NCBI RefSeq assembly: GCF_000830005.1 | Contig: NZ_CP010407.1 | Span: 4,778,001 to 4,842,000 of the forward strand | Source: Streptomyces vietnamensis | Lineage (GTDB): Bacteria; Actinomycetota; Actinomycetes; Streptomycetales; Streptomycetaceae | Length of the DNA stretch: 64,000 nt | Reading direction: 5' to 3' | Shown here: positions 54,313-62,048 of the stretch, piece after piece | Numbering within the stretch: position 1 is the first letter of the stretch | How the letters are laid out: each line of letters starts with the position of its first letter | Position numbers and translations under genes: made by a program | The notes under the pieces: model-generated | Database searches by the model: none | What the model was told of the DNA's origin: nothing | What the model saw: only the letters and a program-made list of their open reading frames with translations

Positions 54313-55605
54313 TCAACGCGAGACTTGGTGCGGGATGTGGCGCAGGGCCAGGTGACCGGCGACGACCGCGTCGCCGGTCTCTCCGATGAGAGCGCAGACG
54401 ATGCCGTCGCGGGCGTGCGACGCCGGCTGGTTGGTGTGGATGGCTTCCTCGAGAAGGGAGAAGACCGAGACACCGCCGAGGGTGCCGACCTCCGCGCTCA
54501 GGCTGTGGACGAGCCCGCTGGGCGCTTCGAGGTCCTTGGCGGCGGCCGCGACCAGGAAGGGGTTGGATTCGTGGATGCACAGCCGGTGCAGGTCGTCGGC
54601 CTCCTTCAGCCCCAACTGCCGCAGTCCCTCGCGGGCGGCGTCGGGGACGCTGGAGCGGAAGGTCGCCGAGACGTCACGCGCGCGGATGACCATGCGGGGA
54701 CCGCCGTCACTGCGGAAGGACACGCGCCAGTCGTCGGCGACCGTCTCCCAGCCCGTGTCCTCCACCCTCCAGTGCCCTCCGGGCTGGTCACCACCGGCGT
54801 GACCGACGCCTGCCCGACCGACACCTGCCTGACCGACACTCTCCTGACCGACATCCGCGTGACCGACGACCATCGCGCCCACGCCTTCGCCGAAAATGGT
54901 CTGGAAGAGCCAGGAGTTCAGGTCGGCGCGGTGGCCCTCGGGGGCGCGACCGCGCGTGTGGGCGAAGGGCAGGAGGTCGCTGGCGGCGGTGATCAGGACG
55001 TAGGCGTCGGGATCGTGGCGGGCCTCGGTGTGGCGGAGCAGGAACTCGGCGTGTCGGAGGGCGAAGAACAGTCCGGCACAGCCGGAGATCATGTACTCGC
55101 CGGGCAGTCCCGGCTTGTGGCAACCCGCGTTGCGGCGGCACTCAAGAATGGCGAACGCGGTGGGATTGTCGCCGTTGGCGGCGAAATGCAGATGCCCGGC
55201 AATGGATGTCGCCCGCGCGGCGCCTGTACCGGACGCCCGCTCGTGGCGGGTCAGCGCGATGTCCATCGCACGCGTGAGCATGGCCCAAAGGTCGGCGTTG
55301 CCCGCCGGCTTGGGGATGGCCGCGGCCGCGGCGTCCCAGTCGAGACCGCTGTCGACGGCGGCCCGGGCTGCGGCCGCGGTGGCATGCGTGGTGGCCACCG
55401 AGGCGATACCGAGTTTGTCCTCGACGAACGAACCGGGGAGATCCTTGTCCCGGCCCGGGCGGATCCCCTCGACGATCTCCGCGGTGGGGACGAGCCTGCC
55501 GAACTCCTCGCCGACAGCGCCGTAACCCGGCATGATGGCGCAAACACTCTTGATGGCGATCTGCGTCGACGCGGCGGACCGCAGGACGCTGGTGTCGCTG
55601 GACAT
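54313..55605 (-). CDS. Ketoacyl-synthase-III-like enzyme with repeat insertion
   Basis: A 430-residue thiolase-fold protein. The active-site cysteine is in YMISGCAGLFFALRHAE and the histidine in CIHESNPFLVAA. The position of the usual KAS-III asparagine (GNTSAAS) reads EVGTLGGVSVF, so the third residue seems lost, suggesting acyl transfer rather than normal condensation. A loop of VGQxSVGQAGVGRAGVGHAG repeats (residues ~248-270) is inserted from 15-bp DNA repeats. GAGGAAGG precedes the ATG. It lies upstream of the P450 in the same direction. Confidence 0.78.
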   Translation of the reverse strand: MSSDTSVLRSAASTQIAIKSVCAIMPGYGAVGEEFGRLVPTAEIVEGIRPGRDKDLPGSFVEDKLGIASVATTHATAAAARAAVDSGLDWDAAAAAIPKPAGNADLWAMLTRAMDIALTRHERASGTGAARATSIAGHLHFAANGDNPTAFAILECRRNAGCHKPGLPGEYMISGCAGLFFALRHAEFLLRHTEARHDPDAYVLITAASDLLPFAHTRGRAPEGHRADLNSWLFQTIFGEGVGAMVVGHADVGQESVGQAGVGRAGVGHAGGDQPGGHWRVEDTGWETVADDWRVSFRSDGGPRMVIRARDVSATFRSSVPDAAREGLRQLGLKEADDLHRLCIHESNPFLVAAAAKDLEAPSGLVHSLSAEVGTLGGVSVFSLLEEAIHTNQPASHARDGIVCALIGETGDAVVAGHLALRHIPHQVSR

Positions 55606-55899
55606 CGCGTGCCTTCCTCACTCGAAATGTCAACCGTCGGATGACTCGGAGCACGCTAGCGACGGGCTTGAACCATGATCGTCCCGCTTACTCCTTCCGA
55701 GTCCCGCAAGTCACTCGTACGGTGCACACCTCGGAGAGGAGGGAATATCCCGGCACACACGGCCGCGACGAACACGGGCGGCGGATCCACCGCCGGCATT
55801 GGAGGTCCGTTCAAGTCCCGCTGCCGAGAAGGACGTTCCTTCCGGGCGCACCGTGCGGGGCGAGGGCGCCTTGCTGTCCGCCTCCCTACCAGGAGTCCC

Positions 55900-56393
55900 T
55901 CAGCCCGCTCCTGGCCCAGGGAGACGACGGCCGCCGTTCCCCGGCAGGTGACCGAGAGGCGAACCCGTCGTGAAGCGGATCGCGCGGGACGAGTAGGCCT
56001 TGTCGGCCAGGACCGTCTCCGGCGTGGTCCTGGGCCGACCGATCGGTCGCGGCACGCGTAACTGGGCCATGACCTCGGGGAATACGGGTGCGTCACCGGC
56101 CTGGCCGGGTGTGAGGACGAACGCCGGCGGACGGCAACGGCTGTCTGCGGCGAGGTGGATCTTGATGGTCGGTCCGTCGCGGGACCGTCCCAGGGCATGG
56201 TCGTCCGGCTCGCCGGCCGGGCCCCTTTTGACGGGCCCGGCGGCGTGCTGGTGGGCGCGGACGAGGGTGGAGTCGACCGCGGCGATCCAGTCGTGATCAC
56301 CTGCCGGTGATCACGCCACCGTCCACCCCGCTTCGGTGTCCGGTCCGGCAGCAACGGCTCGATCCTCGCCCACTGGGCGTCAGTCAACGACAC
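55900..56393 (-). pseudogene. IS5-type transposase, internally deleted
   Basis: The N-terminus (SLTDAQWARIEPLLPDR, RWRDHRQVI) is followed out of frame by the DDE half (AAVDSTLVRAHQHAAG, DGPTIKIHLAADS, DAPVFPEVMAQLR, VLADKAYSSR). The part between them (about 60 residues) is missing, and the last ~90 residues are also absent. GTGATCAC occurs twice (56293-56300 and 56307-56314) at the junction, consistent with a deletion between short repeats. The element is dead. Confidence 0.85.
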
Positions 56394-56649
56394 ACATCAA
56401 CCAGCGATCAGATGATCTGAAGGAAACGGCCTTACTGATCATTTCAGAATGAGTTGAGCGTCGTGACTTGCGGCCGGGCAAGCCCCAGCCAGTTCCCTCC
56501 CCTGAGGAAGAGCGGTCAGGACGCGACCGAGGTAGCCGTTTCGGCCAGATGGAGGGCTCCCGGTCAAGTTCCGTACCGACGGGAGGCTCGGATCGTTAAG
56601 CGTGGCGACCTGCCCCGGCCCCTGTGGGCCCTGCTCTGAAAGGCAGTCT

Positions 56650-57126
56650 ATGAAGACGCCTATCTCGACCTATGTCACCGTCGATCCGGAGACCCGGTGG
56701 GTGCGCTGGCTGCCCAACTCCCTGCCCGCCGCCGGCTACCTCACGCTGAAGAACTCCTCCGACAACAGCATCGACGTCACCAAGGTCACGAGCCCCGACT
56801 ACCAGAGGGTCACCCTCTACCAGACCGTCAAGGACGGCGAGTCGAGCAAGGTGGTCAAGGTCGACAAGATCACCATCCCTGCCAAGGGAGAGTTCAACTT
56901 TGTCCCCGGCTCCTACCACCTCATGTTCGAGAAGCCGACCCACCTGATCACCCCGGGCGACAACGCCCGCACGATCTTCTTCCTCTCGACGGGCAAGGTC
57001 ACGAAGGTCAGGATCCCCGTGCGCACGTCCGCTGTCCATGAGGCCAAGGTCGACCCCGCCGCGGAAGACGCCCGGCTCAAGGCTGTCATCGAGGAGGTCA
57101 ACAAGACTGACGATGACGACGACTAG
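56650..57126 (+). CDS. PCu(A)C-like protein without signal peptide (passenger gene 1)
   Basis: A 158-residue protein. Residues ~20-135 resemble the PCu(A)C copper-chaperone fold: AAGYLTLKNSSDNSIDVTKV, VTLYQTVKDGESS, ITIPAKGEFNFVPGSYHLMF and KVTKVRIPVR. Normal PCu(A)C proteins are exported and bind Cu(I) with H-x10-M-x21-H-x-M. Here there is no signal peptide, the first histidine is tyrosine (LYQT) and only HLM is kept, so copper binding is doubtful. An acidic tail (DDDDD) ends it. It sits inside the transposon-like element. Confidence 0.65.
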   Translation: MKTPISTYVTVDPETRWVRWLPNSLPAAGYLTLKNSSDNSIDVTKVTSPDYQRVTLYQTVKDGESSKVVKVDKITIPAKGEFNFVPGSYHLMFEKPTHLITPGDNARTIFFLSTGKVTKVRIPVRTSAVHEAKVDPAAEDARLKAVIEEVNKTDDDDD

Positions 57127-57172
57127 GACGATCGGAACGACTGACCCCTCACCACCGAGAAGGAGCTTTTCC

Positions 57173-57547
57173 ATGGGTACTTTCCACCTCGACCTCGGCG
57201 ACGCGCAGACCGAGGAACTCGACGACGTCATCCAGCTTCTCGTCGACGGGGCCGAACTCGACGTCGACACCTTCGTCGCCTCCGACCACGGCTCCGACGC
57301 ACCCCGGCGCGGCAGCCTGATCATCGTCCGCAACGACGAGCGCAACGCCGCCGCCGACCGCTGGGTCCAGGCCGTGGAGGACCTCAGCACCGAGCAGGAC
57401 GTCATCATCATCGCCGGCGACCCCGCCTCGCCCGAAGCGCGACGCCTCCACCTGACCAAGGCGTGGGCGGCCACCAGCTTCCACGAGGACGAGGACGAGG
57501 ACCCCGAGGCCATCGCCCTCGCCTTCCAGGACATCACCGTCAAGTAG
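57173..57547 (+). CDS. Small acidic protein, possibly tail-tube/Hcp-like (passenger gene 2)
   Basis: A 124-residue acidic protein. The pattern PRRGSLIIVRNDERNAAADRWVQAVED followed by ARRLHLTKAWAATSF and EAIALAFQDITV resembles the ends of phage tail-tube/Hcp-type proteins (gp19-like: '..W..v..', then 'l..AWp..w', then 'aiE.l.l...'). The similarity is only by eye and the protein is short, so it may be unrelated. AGAAGGAG precedes the ATG. It follows passenger gene 1 after 46 bases, in the same direction. Confidence 0.45.
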   Translation: MGTFHLDLGDAQTEELDDVIQLLVDGAELDVDTFVASDHGSDAPRRGSLIIVRNDERNAAADRWVQAVEDLSTEQDVIIIAGDPASPEARRLHLTKAWAATSFHEDEDEDPEAIALAFQDITVK

Positions 57548-57621
57548 CAACACCCCGCTGAGCGCGGACCTCGCTGACTCCGGGGGCGACGGCACCCCCG
57601 AGCAGAGATCGGCAACGGTGC

Positions 57622-58451
57622 TCAGCCGTCGGCATCCCGCTGTGATGCGACGGTTCGCAGGCGCCGAAGGCACAAGAAACTGCAAGCCAGTTCGAGCAGG
57701 CCCTGGTGAAGGTCGGCGCGTCGTTCGTAGCGGATCCGGAGCCGTTTGAACTGGTGCAGCCAGGCAAAGGTACGCTCGACCACCCAGCGCACCTTGCCCA
57801 GCCCGGAGCCGTGGGCGACACCCCGTCGGGCGATCACAGGTTTGATGCCGCGCTTCCACAACAGGCGGCGGTACTTGTCGAAGTCATAGCCCCGGTCGGC
57901 ATAAAGCCGCCGGGGCTTGCGTCGTGGACGCCCCCGCAGACCCCGGATCGGGCGAATGGCAGCCAGCAGCGGCAGGAGCTGAGTGACATCGTGCCGGTTG
58001 CCGCCGGTCAGCGTCACGGCGAGCGGGGTTCCGTGTCGGTCCACTATCAAGTGATGCTTGGAGCCGGAACGAGCGCGGTCGACAGGCGAAGGGCCGACAT
58101 GATCCCCCCTTTGAGAGCCCGGACGTGAGATCCGTCCACCGAGCAGTCGTCAAGATCCAACAGGCCCGCCCGGCAAAGCTCGGTCAGCAAGGCAGCGTGC
58201 AGGCGGAGCCATACGCCAGCCTCCGTCCAGTCCCGCAGTCGGCGCCAGGCCGTCACCCCGGAACAGCCCACCATCTCCGCAGGCACGTCCCGCCAGGCGA
58301 CACCAGTCCGCAACACGTACAGCACACCGGCGAGGGCTGCCCGGTCGGGAACGCGCAACCGCCCTGGGTGGCGACGGCGCCGTTCAGGAGCGGGCGGAAG
58401 CAACGGGGCCACCCGCTCCCACAAGTCGTCAGGAACAAGATCAGCACGCAC
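57622..58451 (-). CDS. IS5-family transposase with programmed -1 frameshift
   Basis: Two overlapping frames make one transposase. The first, from GTG 58451, has LVPDDLWERVAPLLPPAPERRRR and ends after DGSHVRALKGGIM. The second continues HLIVDRHGTPLAVTLTGGNRHD, LYADRGYDFDKYRRLL and GLGKVRWVVERTFAWLHQFKRLRIRYER (the DDE catalytic part). The join is at an AAAGGGGGG run (58104-58112 in reverse), a classic -1 slippery site used by IS427-type IS5 elements. It stands inside the 2.1-kb element and is probably active. Confidence 0.82.
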
Positions 58452-58518
58452 TCGGACACCCTGCCCATCAAGATCGCCAACAGCAAGCCCCACGCCCAAC
58501 TCATTCTGAAACGATCAG

Positions 58519-61017
58519 TTAGGCCGCCTGGAGCGCGTCCACCACCACCATGCGGCGCACCCGGCGGGCCGGCAGGACCGAGGCCGCGACGCCCGTGAGG
58601 ACGGTGGCCGCGAGGATGCCGAGGACCGTCAGGGCCGTGCCGCCCGAGGAGGCGAGGGCCTCCAGGGGTGAGACGTGGCCCGTCAGGACGGAGCGGGCGG
58701 CCAGCGTCCCGTACAGCAGGCCGAGGAGCGTCCCGGCGAGCGCCCCCGTGAGCGCGAGCAGGACCGACTCCAGGGTCAGCATGCGGCGCAGCTGCTCGCC
58801 CGCGAGGCCGATCGCGCGGAGCATCCCGAACTCGCGGGTGCGCTCCTCCACGGTCAGCATCAGGGTGGCGGCGACGCCGAGCGCGGCGATCGCGATCGAG
58901 AAGCCGAGCAGGACGGTGACCACGAGCATCATCCGGTCGAGCAGGGAGCGGATGAGATCGGCGTCGGACCCGGTGTCGGCGATCCGGATCTCGGGGTGTG
59001 CGGCGAGCGCCCGGTCCACCGCCGCGCGCGCCGCGTCGTGGCCGGTGTCGCCTGCCGGGTTGAGCAGCACGGTGGAGACGGTGGCGGCGCCGGGTGCGAG
59101 CCGGTCGAGGGTGGCGCCGGTGACGTACACCGTGGCCTCGGGGGAGAGGGAGACGGGGAGCGCGGCCGCGCCGGTCACGGTGGTCAGGCGGGTGCCCGCG
59201 ACGGTCAGCTCCCGGCGCCGGGTGAGGGTGATCGCCTCGCCGTCCTTGAGCGCGCGGGCCGCGCCGACGCCCTCGGCGTCCGGGTTGAGCCCGGCCGGGT
59301 CGGCGGCGGCGAAGACCGTCTTCCGGCCGTCGACCGCGAGGGTCGCGGTACGGACGGGGGTGACGGTCAGGCCGTGTTCGGCGCGCAGTGCGGCGAGCGC
59401 GTCGGCGGGCACCCGGCCGGTGTCCGGGTCGAGGGCGAAGACGGCCGGCATGCGGTTGGCGAGCATGCTGTCCAGGCCGCCCTCGGCCGCGCCGATCGCG
59501 GTCACGGCGGAGACGGCGACGGTCACGCCGACGAGCATCGCGGACGAAGCGGCGGCGGTACGGCGGGCGTTGGCCCGCAGCTGCTGCACGGACAGTCTGC
59601 CGACCGTCCCGAGCGGGCGGCGCAGTGCGAGCCCGAGGAGTCCGACGAGCGGCGGCAACAGGTACTGGGCGTACCGGAGTACGGCGAAGAACGTGAGGAT
59701 CGCGCCGACCGTCACCGCCAGGAGCGAGAGCGCCGAGCCGCCGAACGCGCCGAGGACCAGCAGCCCCGCACCGGCGACGAGCATCAGTACCGACACCGCC
59801 TCGCGGACGGTCCGGCTGCCCGGCTCCGGCAGGTTCGCCGCCCCGCTCGCGGCGAGCGCGGCGACCGGCGGCACGGCGGCCGCGGCCCGTGCCGGCTTGC
59901 GTACGGCCCACAGGGTGAGCAGGACGCCGAAGACCCCGGCGAGCCCGAACGTCCAGGGGCCCGGCACGAGGGAGACCTCGATCGGTCCGAGGTCGGCGAA
60001 CCCGTTGATCACCGCGGTGCCGAGCGCGCAGGCCGCCGCGCCCGCCGCGAGTCCGGCGGCCGAGGCGAGCGCGCCGAGCATGAGGCCCTGGCGGCGGATG
60101 ATCCGGAGGAGCTGCTCGCGGTCGGTGCCGACGCAGCGCAGCAGGGCGAGCTGGCGGGCGCGTTGGGCGAGGACGACGGAGAAGGTGTTGGTGACGACCA
60201 TGCGGGCCACGGCCATCGCGATCAGGACGAAGGACAGGGCGGCGGTCAGGACGATCGCGTACATGGTCTTGGCGCCCTGGAGGGCGTTGTTCACGGCGCC
60301 CTCGTGGGTGTACGCGGACACGTCGCCGCCCAGGGCCTTCTTGGCGGCCTTCGCCACGGTGAGCGCGTCCGCGCCGGGCGCGATGCCGAGGTCGAGATGG
60401 GTGGCCCTCACCCCCGTGGCGTACGTCCTGACCTGCGCGTACGGCACGCCGATCGCGGGCTGTGAGCCGAGCGCCTGAGAGGCGGAGGTGTCGAGGAGCC
60501 CGGTGAGCCGGACGTCCGCCGTGCCGCCGTCGGCCTTCGTCACCCGTACGGTCCCGCCGGGCTCCGCGCCGACGCGTTCCGCGCTCTCCCGGTCGAGGAC
60601 GACCTCACCGGGACCCTCGGGCCAGCGGCCTGCGTCGAGACGCTGCCAGCGCAGGGCCGGGTCGGCGGCGATCGAGGTGACGAGGGCCCGGTCGTCGAGG
60701 GGGCGGCCGGAGGGGGCGATCACGTTGGCGTGACCGGCCAGCCGCTCCGCCACCGACGTCACCTGCGGCACATGCGCGGCGCGCGCCGCCGCGCCGGCGG
60801 GGAGTACCGGGCTGCTGCCGTGCGGGACGACCTGGACGGCGGCGTCACCGACGTCGGCGGCGGCGGACTGCTCGTACGACTGGACGAGCGCGCCCGCACC
60901 GCCGACGGAGAGCACGAGAAAGGCCACACCGACGGCGACGGCCGAACCGGTCAGCACGAGACGGCGCAGCTGGGCGCGGAAGTCCTTGAGGGTGAAGGTG
61001 AACAGTGACGACGACAT
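58519..61017 (-). CDS. FtsX-type ABC transporter permease (orphan)
   Basis: An 832-residue membrane protein of the MacB/FtsX class: an N-terminal helix (LVLTGSAVAVGVAFLVLSVGG), an extracytoplasmic domain, then clusters of membrane helices around residues 250-430 and a second extracytoplasmic domain before C-terminal helices (LDRMMLVVTVLLGFSIAIAALGVAATLML, LTVEERTREFGMLRAIG). It should work with an ATPase, but none is adjacent: the gene to its left is an inserted transposon. The final stop codon TAA is shared with the transposon's TTA flank. It is divergent from the acyl-CoA operon. Confidence 0.85.
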   Translation of the reverse strand: MSSSLFTFTLKDFRAQLRRLVLTGSAVAVGVAFLVLSVGGAGALVQSYEQSAAADVGDAAVQVVPHGSSPVLPAGAAARAAHVPQVTSVAERLAGHANVIAPSGRPLDDRALVTSIAADPALRWQRLDAGRWPEGPGEVVLDRESAERVGAEPGGTVRVTKADGGTADVRLTGLLDTSASQALGSQPAIGVPYAQVRTYATGVRATHLDLGIAPGADALTVAKAAKKALGGDVSAYTHEGAVNNALQGAKTMYAIVLTAALSFVLIAMAVARMVVTNTFSVVLAQRARQLALLRCVGTDREQLLRIIRRQGLMLGALASAAGLAAGAAACALGTAVINGFADLGPIEVSLVPGPWTFGLAGVFGVLLTLWAVRKPARAAAAVPPVAALAASGAANLPEPGSRTVREAVSVLMLVAGAGLLVLGAFGGSALSLLAVTVGAILTFFAVLRYAQYLLPPLVGLLGLALRRPLGTVGRLSVQQLRANARRTAAASSAMLVGVTVAVSAVTAIGAAEGGLDSMLANRMPAVFALDPDTGRVPADALAALRAEHGLTVTPVRTATLAVDGRKTVFAAADPAGLNPDAEGVGAARALKDGEAITLTRRRELTVAGTRLTTVTGAAALPVSLSPEATVYVTGATLDRLAPGAATVSTVLLNPAGDTGHDAARAAVDRALAAHPEIRIADTGSDADLIRSLLDRMMLVVTVLLGFSIAIAALGVAATLMLTVEERTREFGMLRAIGLAGEQLRRMLTLESVLLALTGALAGTLLGLLYGTLAARSVLTGHVSPLEALASSGGTALTVLGILAATVLTGVAASVLPARRVRRMVVVDALQAA

Positions 61018-61168
61018 GCGGTCCACGCTAGGAGCGGGAACGGGCCGAACACGGCCCCGCGAGGGGGGATTCGGGGTCATACCGAAGGCGGTACGGCTGG
61101 GGCCCGCGTACCTCCAGGGGATGACGGGGTCCTGCCGGCGCGGGCCCATCAAGCGCGGCCGCGAATCT

Positions 61169-61188
61169 AAAGCAAGCACGCTTGATTG
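61169..61188. promoter_or_regulatory. AAGCAAGC..GCTTG palindrome before the acyl-CoA operon
   Basis: AAAGCAAGCACGCTTGATTG has a core CAAGCACGCTTG dyad of the type bound by TetR-family repressors of acyl-CoA catabolism. It lies 69 bases before the TIGR03084 gene. Confidence 0.55.
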
Positions 61189-61256
61189 TTTCTGGTCGCG
61201 CTGGCATGCTCCTCCGCGAAGGCCCGTGACCGCCCGTCCCCCGAGGGGAGCGCACC

Positions 61257-62048
61257 GTGTCCGACCCCGTCGACGTCCTCGACGACCTGCGCGACGAGAG
61301 CGAGGAACTCGACCGACTCGTCGCGGAGTTGAACGAGGAGCAGTGGGCCGTGCCCACCCCCGCCCCCGGCTGGACGATCGCCCACCAGATCGCCCACCTC
61401 GCCTGGACCGACCGGGCCGCCCTCCTAGCCGCCACCGACGCCGAGGCCTTCGCCGTCGAGACCGAGAAGGCCCTCGCCGCCCCCGACCGCTTCGTCGACG
61501 AAGGCGCCGAGGAAGGCGCGAAACTCCCGCCCGCCGAACTCCTCGCCCGCTGGCGCGCCGGCCGCGAGCAGCTCCAGGCGGCCCTGCGGGCGGTCCCGTC
61601 CGGGGTCCGGTTCCCCTGGTACGGGCCGCCGATGAGCGCCCCCGCCATGGCCACGGCCCGGCTGATGGAGACCTGGGCCCACGGCCAGGACGTCGCCGAC
61701 GCCCTGAAGATCGTCCGCACGCCCACCGCCCGCCTCCGGCACGTCGCCTGGATCGGCCACCGCGCCCGCGACTACGCCTTCCTCGTACGGGGCATCCCGG
61801 CGCCCGCCGAACCCTTCCGGGTCGAACTCCGAGCGCCGGACGGTTCGTTGTGGACGTACGGTCCCGAGGGCGCCGCCCAGCGCGTCACCGGCCCCGCCCT
61901 CGACTTCTGTCTCCTCGTCACCCAGCGCCTCCACCGCGACGACACCGCCCTGACCGCCGAGGGCGAGGACGCCGAGCGCTGGCTCACCATCGCCCAGGCC
62001 TTCGCGGGCCCGGCGGGCGGCGGTCGCACCGCCAAGGGGGACGCGTGA
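61257..62048 (+). CDS. TIGR03084-family (mycothiol-dependent maleylpyruvate isomerase fold) protein
   Basis: A 263-residue protein of the DinB/MDMPI superfamily: LDDLRDESEELDRLVAELNEEQW, the metal-ligand histidine in AHQIAHLAWTD and LMETWAHGQDVADAL with two further potential ligands, then a C-terminal sterol-carrier-like domain (FRVELRAPDGSLWTYGPEG). It is found in actinobacterial acyl-CoA catabolic operons, but the reaction is unproven. The GTG start follows GAGGGGAG. It overlaps the next gene by GTGA, so the pair is coupled. Confidence 0.85.
   Translation: MSDPVDVLDDLRDESEELDRLVAELNEEQWAVPTPAPGWTIAHQIAHLAWTDRAALLAATDAEAFAVETEKALAAPDRFVDEGAEEGAKLPPAELLARWRAGREQLQAALRAVPSGVRFPWYGPPMSAPAMATARLMETWAHGQDVADALKIVRTPTARLRHVAWIGHRARDYAFLVRGIPAPAEPFRVELRAPDGSLWTYGPEGAAQRVTGPALDFCLLVTQRLHRDDTALTAEGEDAERWLTIAQAFAGPAGGGRTAKGDA

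Larger units (their letters stand above)
56435..58518. mobile_element. IS5-type element (~2.1 kb) carrying two passenger genes
   Basis: The ends are near-identical inverted repeats: CTGATCATTTCAGAATGAG at 56435 and its counterpart CTGATCGTTTCAGAATGAG (reverse complement, ending at 58518), about 24 of 26 bases matching. Both ends are flanked by TTA (56432-56434, 58519-58521), a plausible 3-bp target duplication. Inside are a transposase with a -1 frameshift and two unrelated genes. No nearer left end for the transposase is visible. The right end abuts the permease stop codon, and the left abuts a dead IS5 remnant. Confidence 0.72.
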
